Below, piece after piece: positions 14,253-22,716 of a stretch of 64,000 bases of DNA (positions are counted from its first letter, which is position 1; each line of letters begins with the position of its first letter). The translations under genes were made by a program, and so were the position numbers. This DNA comes from an uncultured Paracoccus sp. (GTDB lineage Bacteria; Pseudomonadota; Alphaproteobacteria; Rhodobacterales; Rhodobacteraceae), in assembly GCF_937873615.1 (NCBI RefSeq), contig NZ_CALMYP010000052.1:1-64000 (forward strand). The letters are read 5' to 3'. The notes below the pieces were generated by a model. That model was given only the letters and a program-made list of their open reading frames with translations. It had not been told where the DNA came from and did not search any database.

Positions 14253-16517
14253 ATGTCGGCACATGGCCTGACATCCCTACGCAGTGCGCGCCTGCCCGAC
14301 CGGCTGGCGCGGATGCTCTCGCGTCGGCGGTTGCGCAACGGCCTGACGCTGGCGCTCGTGGTGGCCGCGCCGATCCTGGCCATCTTCACGCTGGTGGTGC
14401 TGGGCAAGGTCGGGGTGACCGGGGGCTCGCGGCTGCTCAGCCTCGCGCTTGTGCTCGATTTCGTCTATCTGCTGCTGCTGCTCGGGCTGGTCCTGATGCG
14501 CATCGCCCAGATGGTCGCCTCGCGCCGGCGGGCGCGGGCGGGATCGCGGCTGCACAGCCGGCTGGTCGGCATCTTCGCGCTGATCGCCATGGTGCCCACG
14601 GTGCTGGTGGCGCTGTTTGCCGGGGTCGTCATCAATATCGGCCTCGAAGGCTGGTTCTCGGACCGGGTCCGGGAGGTGGTCGGCAATGCCCAGGCCGCCG
14701 CCGTCGCCTATCAGACCGAGCATAGCGAGGACCTGACCGTCGATGCCGGCAATATCGCCGACGCCCTGCGCGAGGCGGCGCGCAGCGATCCGCTGATCGA
14801 CGATGGCGATCTGCGCGTCATCCTGACCGCCGAACAGAGCCGCATCCAGCGCGGGCTGCGCGAGGCCTATGTGATCGACGCCGGCGGCGAGATCCATGCC
14901 CGGGGCGAACGCTCCTATTACTTCTGGTATGTCCAGCCGAGCCAGGACCAGTTCGACCGCGCCCGCAGCGATGGGCTGGTGCTGATCGAGGATTGGGGGC
15001 AGAACTCCTTCCGCGCTCTGGTGGCGCTGCCGCCCTTGGCCGACCGCTTCCTTTACGTCTCGCGCGAGGTCGATGGCCGGCTTCTGGGCCTTCTCGACGA
15101 CACCCGAGAGACGATCGGCGAATATCGCCAGCTCGAACAGGATCGGGGCCGGGTGCTGCTGGAGTTCTCGCTGGTCTATCTGGGCTTCGCCCTGCTGCTG
15201 ATCGGGGCGGCGATGTGGCTGGCGATGTGGTTCGCCGAGCGGCTGTCGCGCCCCATCGGCAAGCTGGCCGAAGCCTCGGAACGGGTGGGCGAGGGCGATC
15301 TGGACGTGTCGGTGCCAGAGGCAGATACCGGCGACGAGATCCAGACCCTCGGTCAGGCCTTCAACCGCATGACCCGCCAGCTGAAGACGCAGCGCGAGGA
15401 ACTGGTCGAAAGCCACCGCGCCAGCGACGAGCGCCGGCGGCTGTTCGATTCGGTCCTGTCCAGCGTCACGGCGGGGGTGATCGGCCTCGACGAGGATGGC
15501 GATGTCGATTTCCTGAACCGCTCGGCGGCGCGCATGGTCGGTGTCGATCCGGCCCGCGACCATGACCGCCCGCTGTCCGATGTGGTGCCGGAATTCGCGC
15601 CGCTTCTGCAGCGCCTCTCGGAAAGCGTGGCCGAGACCGTGCAGGACGAAATCCGTCTGGTCCGCGAGGGTCGGATGGAAAGCCTGCTGGTGCGCATGGC
15701 CGTCCGCCACGGTGCCGATGGCGGACTGGAAGGCTATGTGGTCGCCTTCGACGATGTGACCGAACTGGTCACCGCGCAGCGCATGGCCGCCTGGGGCGAT
15801 GTCGCCCGCCGCGTCGCCCATGAGATCAAGAACCCGCTGACCCCGATCCAGCTTTCGGCGGAACGGCTGCGGCGCAAGTTCAACAAGATCGCCGCCGATC
15901 CGGCGGAAAAGGAAAGCGTCGATTCCTATGTCGATGTCATCATCCGCCAGACCAACGACCTGCGCCGGATCGTCGACGAATTCTCGCGCTTCGCCCGGAT
16001 GCCCGAACCCGACAGGCGCGAGACCGATATCGCCAAGCTTCTGCGCGACACGCTGCTGTTGCAGGAAGACGCGGTCCGGGCCGAACTGATCGCCGATGTC
16101 CCGGCGGGTTCCGTGCGCATCGACTGCGACGCGACCATGATGGCGCAGGTCTTCACCAACCTGATCAAGAATGCCGCCGAGGCCGTGGACGAATTGCGCG
16201 ACGCCCCCGCCGAAGGCTGGCAGCCCGAGATCCGCGTGAGCATGTCCGAAGATCCCGAAGTGGTGACCATCTCCATCGCCGATAACGGCCCGGGCCTGCC
16301 CGAGGACCGCTCGCGCCTCTTTGAACCCTATGTCACGCTGAAGAAGGGCGGCACCGGCCTCGGCCTGCCCATCGTCAAGAAGATCGTCGAGGAACATGGC
16401 GGCAGCTTCGTGCTGACCGACGCCCCCGAACGCGGCGCGCTTGCCGAATTGCGGCTGCCCCGTGAACGCAATCCCGTGCGCATTGCACGCAAGAACAAAG
16501 AGCAGGACCAGACATGA
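14253..16517 (+). CDS. ntrY: Membrane sensor histidine kinase NtrY
   Basis: The 754-residue kinase has three or four N-terminal membrane segments, a periplasmic sensor region, another membrane segment near residue 310, a HAMP domain, a PAS domain (DSVLSSVTAGVIGLDEDGDV), the H-box VAHEIKNPLTPIQLSAERLR, and an ATPase domain with NLIKNAAEAVDE and GTGLGLPI. NtrY pairs with NtrX in nitrogen, redox and envelope-related control in alphaproteobacteria. It follows ntrC by 84 bases and overlaps ntrX by four, so ntrB-C-Y-X are probably one transcript. Confidence 0.95.
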   Translation: MSAHGLTSLRSARLPDRLARMLSRRRLRNGLTLALVVAAPILAIFTLVVLGKVGVTGGSRLLSLALVLDFVYLLLLLGLVLMRIAQMVASRRRARAGSRLHSRLVGIFALIAMVPTVLVALFAGVVINIGLEGWFSDRVREVVGNAQAAAVAYQTEHSEDLTVDAGNIADALREAARSDPLIDDGDLRVILTAEQSRIQRGLREAYVIDAGGEIHARGERSYYFWYVQPSQDQFDRARSDGLVLIEDWGQNSFRALVALPPLADRFLYVSREVDGRLLGLLDDTRETIGEYRQLEQDRGRVLLEFSLVYLGFALLLIGAAMWLAMWFAERLSRPIGKLAEASERVGEGDLDVSVPEADTGDEIQTLGQAFNRMTRQLKTQREELVESHRASDERRRLFDSVLSSVTAGVIGLDEDGDVDFLNRSAARMVGVDPARDHDRPLSDVVPEFAPLLQRLSESVAETVQDEIRLVREGRMESLLVRMAVRHGADGGLEGYVVAFDDVTELVTAQRMAAWGDVARRVAHEIKNPLTPIQLSAERLRRKFNKIAADPAEKESVDSYVDVIIRQTNDLRRIVDEFSRFARMPEPDRRETDIAKLLRDTLLLQEDAVRAELIADVPAGSVRIDCDATMMAQVFTNLIKNAAEAVDELRDAPAEGWQPEIRVSMSEDPEVVTISIADNGPGLPEDRSRLFEPYVTLKKGGTGLGLPIVKKIVEEHGGSFVLTDAPERGALAELRLPRERNPVRIARKNKEQDQT

Positions 16518-17899
16518 GCGACATTCTGATCGTTGACGACGAAAAGGATATCCGCGAACTGATCGCCGATATCCTGGAAGACGAAGGGTTCCCGACCCGC
16601 ACCGCCGCCAATTCCGACGAGGCGATCGAGGCCCTGAACCTGGCCGAGCCGGCGCTGATGATCCTCGACATCTGGCTGAAGGACAGCCGGATGGACGGGA
16701 TCGACATCCTCAAGCAGGTCAAGCGCAATAATCCCGAAGTGCCGGTGATCATCATCTCGGGCCATGGCAATATCGAGATCGCGGTCGCCGCGATCCGCCA
16801 GGGCGCCTATGACTTCATCGAGAAGCCCTTCAATATCGACCAGCTCATGGTGGTCATCAACCGGGCCATGGAAACCAACCGCCTGCGCCGCGAGAATGCG
16901 CAGCTGCGCCGGGGCGAGGTCAAGGCCGCCGAGATGCTGGGCAATTCGGCCTCCTTCAAGCGGATGCGCGACCAGCTCGACAAGCTGGCGAAATCGAATG
17001 GCCGGGTCATGCTGACCGGCGAGCCGGGGGCCGGCAAGGAACTCGCCGCGCGCTATATCCATGCCCAAAGTCCGCGCGCCTCGGCCCCCTTCATCGTCGT
17101 GCCCTGCGCCACCATCGAACCCGAACGCATGGAGGAGGTGCTGTTCGGTCGCGAATCCGCCGAACGCGGGGTCGAGCCGGGGCTGCTGGAACAGGCTCAT
17201 GGCGGGGTGATCTATTTCGACGAGGTCGCCGACATGCCCATGGGCACCCAGCCGAAGATCCTGCGGGTCCTGACCGAACAGCAATTCTCGCGCGCCGGCG
17301 GCTCGGACCGGGTGCGGGTCGATCTGCGCGTCGTGTCCTCGACCAATCGCGACCTGCCCTCCGAGATCGCCGCCGGCCGCTTCCGGCAGGAGCTTTACGA
17401 CCGGCTCAATGTGGTGCCGCTCGCCATCCCCTCGCTGACCGAGCGGCGCGAGGATATCCCGATGCTGGCCAGCCATTTCGCCCTGCAGTTCCACGAGGAT
17501 CAGGGCTTGCCCTTGCGCGAGATCGGCGAGGACAGCGCCAATGCGCTGCAGGCGATGGACTGGCCGGGCAATATCCGCCAACTGCGCAATGTCATCGAAC
17601 GGGTGCTGATCCTGGCCGAAGACAGCGGCCCGATCACCCCGGCAGAGCTTCAGGGCCAGAGCGCCGAGGGCGAGGGCGCGGATACGCTGACGCTTGGCCC
17701 CCGCATCACCTCGCTGCCGCTGCGCGAGGCGCGCGAGCTGTTCGAACGCGAATATCTCGTCAACCAGATCAACCGCTTCGGCGGCAATATCAGCCGCACT
17801 GCGCAATTCGTCGGCATGGAGCGCAGCGCCCTGCACCGCAAGCTGAAATCCCTCGGCGTGGTCGGCGGCCGCGCCGTCGAGGAAGAAGAGGACGCATAG
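16514..17899 (+). CDS. ntrX: Response regulator NtrX
   Basis: This 461-residue partner of NtrY has a receiver domain with phospho-acceptor Asp at about residue 52 (LMILDIWLKDSRMDG), an AAA+ domain with Walker A GEPGAGKE and Walker B GGVIYFDEVADMP, and a Fis-type DNA-binding end (GGNISRTAQFVGMERSALHR). The GAFTGA position instead reads GRESAERGVEPG, so like the neighbouring NtrC it should not engage sigma-54. In contrast to NtrC here, its Walker motifs look normal. Confidence 0.94.
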   Translation: MSDILIVDDEKDIRELIADILEDEGFPTRTAANSDEAIEALNLAEPALMILDIWLKDSRMDGIDILKQVKRNNPEVPVIIISGHGNIEIAVAAIRQGAYDFIEKPFNIDQLMVVINRAMETNRLRRENAQLRRGEVKAAEMLGNSASFKRMRDQLDKLAKSNGRVMLTGEPGAGKELAARYIHAQSPRASAPFIVVPCATIEPERMEEVLFGRESAERGVEPGLLEQAHGGVIYFDEVADMPMGTQPKILRVLTEQQFSRAGGSDRVRVDLRVVSSTNRDLPSEIAAGRFRQELYDRLNVVPLAIPSLTERREDIPMLASHFALQFHEDQGLPLREIGEDSANALQAMDWPGNIRQLRNVIERVLILAEDSGPITPAELQGQSAEGEGADTLTLGPRITSLPLREARELFEREYLVNQINRFGGNISRTAQFVGMERSALHRKLKSLGVVGGRAVEEEEDA

Positions 17900-17904
17900 G
17901 AAAA

Positions 17905-17930
17905 GGGCGCGGAAAACCCCGCGCCCGCTT
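17905..17930 (+). terminator. Terminator after ntrX
   Basis: The stem GGGCGCGG / CCGCGCCC lies just after the ntrX stop codon and is followed by GCTTCTCTTT. The T-tract is imperfect. Confidence 0.65.
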
Positions 17931-17943
17931 CTCTTTGGTGGCC

Positions 17944-17980
17944 AAATACCTCGGGGGTCCGGGGGCGGCGCCCCCGGTCC
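17944..17980. repeat. Palindromic intergenic repeat, copy 2 (AAATACCTCGGGGG plus GC hairpin)
   Basis: AAATACCTCGGGGG (17944-17957) is followed by the hairpin CCGGGGGC / GCCCCCGG (17959-17977). It shares the CCCCGAGGTATT end and a GC palindrome with the element at 561-606, in the opposite orientation. It ends 13 bases beyond the stop codon of the minus-strand lytic transglycosylase gene and may terminate it. Confidence 0.5.
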
Positions 17981-17992
17981 TGTGGCTGGAAA

Positions 17993-19252
17993 TCAGCTCC
18001 GCGACCGCAACTGTTGCAACAGCGCCGCATTGGCGTAACCGTCCGGCGACACCCCGATCCGCTGCTGGAAGGCCTTGATCGCGGCCATGGTCTTTTCGCC
18101 GATGGCACCGTCCGGCTCGCCCACGTCATAGCCGAGGCGGTTCAGCCGGCGCTGCACCTCCTCCTTCTCGTTATGGGTCAGGGCACCCGCCTCGCGCGGG
18201 AAGGCGCCGACGATGCCCGGCCCGCCGCCGATGCGGTTACCCAGCATGGCGACGCCAAGCGCGTAATTGTCCGAAGCGTTATAGGCGCGGATGGCGATGA
18301 AGTTCTTCGTCACCAGGAAGGCCGGCCCCTGCGCGCCGGCTGGTGCGATGATCCCGCCCGAGGGCAGTGTGCGTCCATCGACCGCGCGCACGCCCTGCGC
18401 GGCCCAGGTGGCGCCCGATTTCACATTGCTGCGCCCGGTCTGTCCATAGTTGAAGCCCGAGGGCAGCCGCACCTCGACCGCTGCCGGCAGGCCCGGCACC
18501 CAGCCCGACCGTTTCAGGTAAGACGCGGTCGAAGCCAGCGAGTCGGTCGGATCGTCCGACCAGATGTCGCGCCGCCCGTCGCCGTTGAAATCGACCGCAT
18601 AGGCCAGATAGGAGGTCGGCATGAACTGCGTATGGCCCATCGCACCGGCCCAGCTTCCCAGCATATGCTCGGGGTCGGTATCGCCGGCCTGCAGGATTTT
18701 CAGCGCCGCGATCAACTGGTTCTGGAACATCTCGCCGCGCCGCCCGTCATAGGCCAGCGTCGCCAGCGACGGGATGATCTGCATCTTGCCGCGATTGCCG
18801 CCGAAATTCGATTCCATCCCCCAGATCGCCATGACGATATTGCGATCGACGCCGTAACGGCCCTCGATCTGGCCGAGCGTGCCGGAATAGGTCCGTGCCA
18901 GCCCGCGGCCCTTGGTGGTGCGGCTGTCGGATGCGGCGCTGTCCAGATATTCCCAGACCGGGCGCGAGAACTCGGCCTGCTTGCGGTCCAGGCGGATCAC
19001 TTCGGGGTTGTAACGCGCGATGCGCATGGCGCGGTCATAGGTGGCGGGGCTGACCCCGGAGGAGATCGCGCGCGGCCGGAAGGACTGGATCCAGTTCTGC
19101 AGGCCCGCTTCCGAGGCCGGCGAGGCCCCGGTGATCGGCGCCGGCGTGACCGAAGACCCGGTCGAGACCGAGCCGGCGCTGCGCACACCGCAACCGGCCA
19201 GAAGCGCGACTGCGGCCACGGAAATGGTAAATTTGGTGAAGATACTGCTCAT
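17993..19252 (-). CDS. Lytic murein transglycosylase (MltB-type, SLT_2) with C-terminal peptidoglycan-binding domain
   Basis: The 419-residue protein should cleave the glycan backbone of peptidoglycan to 1,6-anhydromuramic products. A lipoprotein signal (SSIFTKFTISVAAVALLAGC) is followed by the catalytic domain, with IWGMESNFGGNRG containing the catalytic Glu, and GAMGHTQFMPTSYLAYAVD. A PG_binding_1 domain (RRLNRLGYDVGEPDGAIGEKT) is at the end. It is predicted to be anchored in the outer membrane facing the periplasm. The gene stands alone between ntrX (convergent) and the small protein gene at 19366. Confidence 0.93.
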   Translation of the reverse strand: MSSIFTKFTISVAAVALLAGCGVRSAGSVSTGSSVTPAPITGASPASEAGLQNWIQSFRPRAISSGVSPATYDRAMRIARYNPEVIRLDRKQAEFSRPVWEYLDSAASDSRTTKGRGLARTYSGTLGQIEGRYGVDRNIVMAIWGMESNFGGNRGKMQIIPSLATLAYDGRRGEMFQNQLIAALKILQAGDTDPEHMLGSWAGAMGHTQFMPTSYLAYAVDFNGDGRRDIWSDDPTDSLASTASYLKRSGWVPGLPAAVEVRLPSGFNYGQTGRSNVKSGATWAAQGVRAVDGRTLPSGGIIAPAGAQGPAFLVTKNFIAIRAYNASDNYALGVAMLGNRIGGGPGIVGAFPREAGALTHNEKEEVQRRLNRLGYDVGEPDGAIGEKTMAAIKAFQQRIGVSPDGYANAALLQQLRSRS

Positions 19253-19365
19253 TCTGTCCCTGCCTTGCGAGGTGATTTGCAGGAACGATAACGCAGCCGC
19301 GAGGCAAGGAAAACCGGGCGATTCGGGGCTTGGGGGATCGGCGGAAAACCGCGCATCCCCTTGGC

Positions 19366-19683
19366 TCAGTCTTCCTCGTCGAAAAACGGCTCCATCTGGG
19401 CGATGATGACGGCGTTTTCGTCAAGCGCGCGGGCCATCAGCTCGCGGTCCTCCTCGCCGATCTCGGCACCTTCGGCCTCGCGCTCGGCCAGGGTGCCGTA
19501 TCCGGTCACGTCCAGCGGTGCCATGCCGGCCTGTTTCAGGATCGCCACCGTCTCGCGCACCGCCTCGGCCTCGTCCTTGCCGGAGGCATAGCAGAGCAGC
19601 CCGGCCCCGGTCGCGCCCTTCGGCAGCCCGTCATCGGCGGATCGGCCGACCTGCACCAGCAGCGTATAGACTTGTTGCGCCAT
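19366..19683 (-). CDS. Conserved small protein of unknown function (105 aa)
   Basis: The protein begins MAQQVYTLLVQVGRSADDG and ends in an acidic stretch (FFDEED). It has a KGATGAGLLCYASG segment and a long acidic helix-rich second half, without signal peptide or membrane segment. It appears to be one of the small proteins conserved in Rhodobacterales, but no domain is recognised. It is divergent from the EbsC/YbaK gene, with start codons 42 bases apart. Confidence 0.7.
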   Translation of the reverse strand: MAQQVYTLLVQVGRSADDGLPKGATGAGLLCYASGKDEAEAVRETVAILKQAGMAPLDVTGYGTLAEREAEGAEIGEEDRELMARALDENAVIIAQMEPFFDEED

Positions 19684-19725
19684 GACGGCCCCCTTAAACA
19701 TTTCCCGTGACTGAGGGAGTGCGTG

Positions 19726-20193
19726 ATGAGCAAGAGTTTGGCAAGGGTCGCGGCGGCGCTGAAGGATGCCGGGATCGAGACCGAAATCCGCGAGATGGGC
19801 GATACCCGCACGGCGGCGGATGCGGCGGCGGCGGTCGGCTGCGAGGTCGACCAGATCGCCAAGTCGATCATTTTCCGGGGTGAGGAAAGCGGCCATGTCG
19901 TCCTGTTCCTGACCGCTGGCGGCAACCGCGTCGATGCCGACAAGGCCACGGCTTTGGCGGGCCAGCCTCTCGGCAAGGCGGATGCGGCGCTGATCCGGGC
20001 CGAGACCGGCTTTGCCATCGGCGGCGTCGCCCCGGTCGGCCATCTGAGCGAGATCGCGGCCTTCATCGACCCGCGCCTGCTGGAATTCGACACCGTCTGG
20101 GCGGCGGCCGGCACGCCGCGCCATGTCTTCGCCATCACCCCTGCCGACCTGCTGCGCGTCAGCGGCGCGCGGCAGGCCGATTTCACCGGCTGA
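19726..20193 (+). CDS. YbaK/EbsC-family aminoacyl-tRNA editing protein
   Basis: This 155-residue protein fits the YbaK/ProX family, which hydrolyses wrongly charged aminoacyl-tRNAs such as Cys-tRNA-Pro. It has IAKSIIFRG, in which the Lys is conserved in the family, and the AIGGVAPVGH loop with the conserved Gly-Gly. ATG 19726 is used because GAGGGAG at 19713-19719 sits six bases upstream; an in-frame GTG at 19723 is less well placed. recO follows 10 bases after the stop. Confidence 0.88.
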   Translation: MSKSLARVAAALKDAGIETEIREMGDTRTAADAAAAVGCEVDQIAKSIIFRGEESGHVVLFLTAGGNRVDADKATALAGQPLGKADAALIRAETGFAIGGVAPVGHLSEIAAFIDPRLLEFDTVWAAAGTPRHVFAITPADLLRVSGARQADFTG

Positions 20194-20203
20194 CGGCGCG
20201 GCG

Positions 20204-20917
20204 ATGGAATGGCGCGGCGAGGGCACGGTGATCGCGCGCAGGCCGCATGGCGAACATGCGGCGCTTGTCGATATCCTCAGCCCGGATGCCGGGCGCGTCT
20301 CGGGCATGGTGCCGGGGGGCGCGGGGCGCTCGAAAGCGGCGATGCTGCAGCTGGGGAACCGGGTCTCGGCGCTCTGGCGGGCGCGGCTGGAGGATCAGCT
20401 TGGCACCTTCACGCTGGAACCCGGCGCCGCCCGGCCCGGCCTTCTGGCCAATGCGGCAGCACTCGACGGGATGAATGCGACGGCGGCGCTTCTGCGCTTT
20501 GCGCTGCCCGAACGCGACCCGCATCCGCAGATCGCCCGCGCCTCGGAAGCGCTCTGGGACGCGATGGATCGGGGTGCCGACTGGGCCGGCGATTACGTCC
20601 GCTGGGAATTGCTGCTGCTGGAAGATCTGGGCTTCGGGCTGGACCTGCAAAGCTGCGCTGTGACCGGGGCGCGGCAGGGGCTGGCCTATGTCAGCCCCAA
20701 TACCGGACGCGCCGTCACAGCCGAAGCGGCGGGCGAATTTGCCCCGCGCCTGCTGCGCCTGCCGTCATTGCTGGGCGGGCCGCCCAGCAATGACGAACTG
20801 GCCAATGCCCTGACCCTGACCGGGCATTTCCTGCACAAATGGCTGGCGCAGGAACATGTCGGCCGTCCCCTGCCAGCCGCGCGCGAGCGGTTGGCGGCGC
20901 GGCTTATTCGCGGGTGA
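20204..20917 (+). CDS. recO: DNA repair protein RecO
   Basis: The 237-residue protein has the N-terminal OB fold of RecO (EGTVIARRPHGEHAALVDIL) and the alpha-helical C-terminal half with YVRWELLLLEDLGFGLDLQSCAV. RecO loads RecA onto gaps in the RecFOR pathway. It probably shares a transcript with the editing-protein gene upstream, and its end overlaps the convergent META lipoprotein gene by 14 bases. Confidence 0.93.
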   Translation: MEWRGEGTVIARRPHGEHAALVDILSPDAGRVSGMVPGGAGRSKAAMLQLGNRVSALWRARLEDQLGTFTLEPGAARPGLLANAAALDGMNATAALLRFALPERDPHPQIARASEALWDAMDRGADWAGDYVRWELLLLEDLGFGLDLQSCAVTGARQGLAYVSPNTGRAVTAEAAGEFAPRLLRLPSLLGGPPSNDELANALTLTGHFLHKWLAQEHVGRPLPAARERLAARLIRG

Positions 20918-21278
20918 AGCGCAGGCTGTGTTCGGGGCCCGTCAGATCGACGCCATGTTCGGTCAAGGTGGCCGAGGTTGCCTGATCGAGCGCCCTGAAA
21001 TAGGCGGTCTCGCCATTGTCGTTGATGCAGGCGCGCCGCGTCGTCGCCAGCGGACTGGCATCGAGCGCCGGCCAGGCGGCCTTGTTCTCGCCGCTGAAGC
21101 TGTTGCAGGAGCCCTTGCCCGAAAGGCGCTGCCCCTCGATCACCAGCGTCGGGTTCTCGATCACCGCGCGCCCGTCGATGGAGACCAGCCGATAGCTGCC
21201 ATCGAGGCCGGTTTCAGCGGTTGCGCATCCGGCCAGCAGCGCCAGCCCCAGAATCATTGCAGTTTTAGAAAACGTCAT
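20904..21278 (-). CDS. META-domain lipoprotein (HslJ-like), downstream copy
   Basis: The 124-residue protein has a lipoprotein signal (MTFSKTAMILGLALLAGC) and one META domain: DGSYRLVSIDGRAV followed by GKGSCNSFSG, which corresponds to the G-x-x-x-C-N-x-F/Y-S/F-G core of HslJ and related proteins, and ACINDNGE. META domains are found in heat-shock and novobiocin-resistance proteins of the envelope. The start at 21278 gives the signal peptide and overlaps the upstream META gene's stop by 14 bases. Confidence 0.83.
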   Translation of the reverse strand: MTFSKTAMILGLALLAGCATAETGLDGSYRLVSIDGRAVIENPTLVIEGQRLSGKGSCNSFSGENKAAWPALDASPLATTRRACINDNGETAYFRALDQATSATLTEHGVDLTGPEHSLRFTRE

Positions 21279-21681
21279 CGCCTCTCGCCTCTCTTCTGTC
21301 ATAGACCAAGATAAGATCGGGCCCGCTCAAAACCAAGCTGTCCCGTTCGCGACGCAGGGTCGTCAGTTGCGGCAGCATGTCCATGTATTCGGCCTCGGCC
21401 CGCATCCGGGCAGGATCGGCGCAGGCCATGGCGGTCATGTTCAGATCGCGCGCGGCGAAATCGGGTGCGTCCCCCTCGCGGCGGCCGGAATAGGCGTTGC
21501 AGGGGCCGATCCCGGTCAGCCGGTCGCCGTCGAGCCTCAGCGAGACATTTTCCAGCCAGGGCATCCCGTTCGCCTCAATCAGAATCCAGTCGATGCCGTC
21601 GATGCGCTGATCCTCGGGCAGGGCCGGGGTCGTGCAGGCGGCTAGAAGCACAAGGGCTGCGATACGGGCGGGCGGTCTCAT
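21265..21681 (-). CDS. META-domain lipoprotein, upstream copy
   Basis: This 138-residue lipoprotein (MRPPARIAALVLLAAC) is the first of a tandem pair. It has the META-domain core DWILIEANGMPW, GIGPCNAYSGRREG and a late CADPARMRAEAEYMDML helix. It resembles the downstream gene in plan but is quite diverged. The frame stays open upstream to 21843, but that part overlaps rpsU and its terminator, so the start at 21681 is preferred. Confidence 0.8.
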   Translation of the reverse strand: MRPPARIAALVLLAACTTPALPEDQRIDGIDWILIEANGMPWLENVSLRLDGDRLTGIGPCNAYSGRREGDAPDFAARDLNMTAMACADPARMRAEAEYMDMLPQLTTLRRERDSLVLSGPDLILVYDRREARGDDVF

Positions 21682-21711
21682 GCCGGGGCCTTCGAGGATG
21701 GGCGGGAAAAG

Positions 21712-21746
21712 AAAGACCCCCGCAGGCGCGGGCCGGCGGGGGTCTT
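21712..21746 (-). terminator. Terminator of rpsU
   Basis: On the minus strand AAGACCCCC pairs with GGGGGTCTT around a GC-rich loop, followed by TCTTTTCC. It lies about 25 bases downstream of the rpsU stop codon. Confidence 0.75.
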
Positions 21747-21769
21747 GAACCTCACTCGGTTCGCTCGTC

Positions 21770-21976
21770 TTACAGAGCGCCTTCGCGCTGTGCCTTTTTA
21801 CGGGCCAGCTTGCGGGCGCGGCGCACGGCCTCGGCCTTTTCACGGGCCTTCTTGACGGACGGCTTCTCGAAATGCTGCCGAAGCTTCATTTCACGGAACA
21901 CGCCCTCGCGCTGAAGTTTCTTCTTCAGTGCGCGCATCGCCTGTTCGACGTTATTGTCGCGAACGTTCACCTGCAT
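21770..21976 (-). CDS. rpsU: 30S ribosomal protein S21
   Basis: The 68-residue basic protein [20 protein letters not shown]... is S21, with the usual [17 protein letters not shown] middle and a tail of AR/KK repeats. S21 helps the small subunit engage initiation sites. It is monocistronic here, flanked by its own terminator. The start has AAGGTGG a few bases upstream on the minus strand. Confidence 0.97.
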   Translation of the reverse strand: MQVNVRDNNVEQAMRALKKKLQREGVFREMKLRQHFEKPSVKKAREKAEAVRRARKLARKKAQREGAL

Positions 21977-22074
21977 GTGGTTGTCACCACCTTCCTAGGT
22001 TAAAGTTGATCGAAATTGCAGGAAGCCGCCGTATAAGCGGCATCCGCCCATTTGTCCAGCCCGGGGAGGGAAAG

Positions 22075-22716
22075 ATGACCGAGACACGCGACAGACTGGC
22101 CGAGGCCGCGCTGCTGCATGTGCCCTTCGACGGCATGAATCTGGTGGCGCTGCGCGCGGGCGCGCGCGATATCGGGCTGTCGGGCGATGTGGCCGAGGCC
22201 TTCTTTCCCGGCGGCGGGGCCGATCTGGCCGCCTGGATCCATCGTCGCGGCGATGCCCGGCTGGCTGAATGGATGCAGGGCGCACCGGCGGGCCGAATCA
22301 GCGAGAGGATTGCCGATGCGATCCGTCAGCGTCTCGATTTCGCCGATGTCGAACTGGTCCGCGCGGCCTCGGCGGTGCTGGCTTTGCCGGTGAACCAGCC
22401 GCTGGCGGCGCGGCTCATGTGGGAAACCGCCGACACGATCTGGAACGGGCTTGGCGACAGTTCGCGCGATGTGAACTGGTATTCCAAGCGCGCCACGCTT
22501 TCGACGGTCTATGCCGCATGCGTGCTCTACTGGCTGGGGGATCTGTCCGAGGATCACGCCGAGACCCGCGATTTCATCGACCGCCGCATCGATGGCGTGA
22601 TGCAGTTCGAGAAGCTGAAGGCGCAGGCCCGCAAGCTGCCGGGGGTGGCGATGCTGACCGATATCGCCACCGGCTGGATCCGCGCCCCGAAATCGGTCAC
22701 GGAGGATCGCGCATGA
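22075..22716 (+). CDS. COQ9-family protein (ubiquinone biosynthesis accessory)
   Basis: The 213-residue protein has the COQ9 pattern: an all-helical TetR-like fold with FFPGGGADLAAWIHRRGD, then the conserved lipid-binding region DTIWNGLGDSSRDVNWYSKR. COQ9 binds isoprenoid lipids and presents ubiquinone intermediates to the hydroxylase COQ7 in mitochondria and related alphaproteobacteria. The start at 22075 has GGGAGGGAAAG upstream. A quinone reductase gene follows with an ATGA overlap, which keeps the quinone theme. Confidence 0.9.
   Translation: MTETRDRLAEAALLHVPFDGMNLVALRAGARDIGLSGDVAEAFFPGGGADLAAWIHRRGDARLAEWMQGAPAGRISERIADAIRQRLDFADVELVRAASAVLALPVNQPLAARLMWETADTIWNGLGDSSRDVNWYSKRATLSTVYAACVLYWLGDLSEDHAETRDFIDRRIDGVMQFEKLKAQARKLPGVAMLTDIATGWIRAPKSVTEDRA

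Noticed and set aside
14277-16397. 706-codon minus-strand frame
   Set aside because: It is antisense to ntrY, which is certain. Composition is Gln/His/Asp-rich, as expected of a shadow frame.
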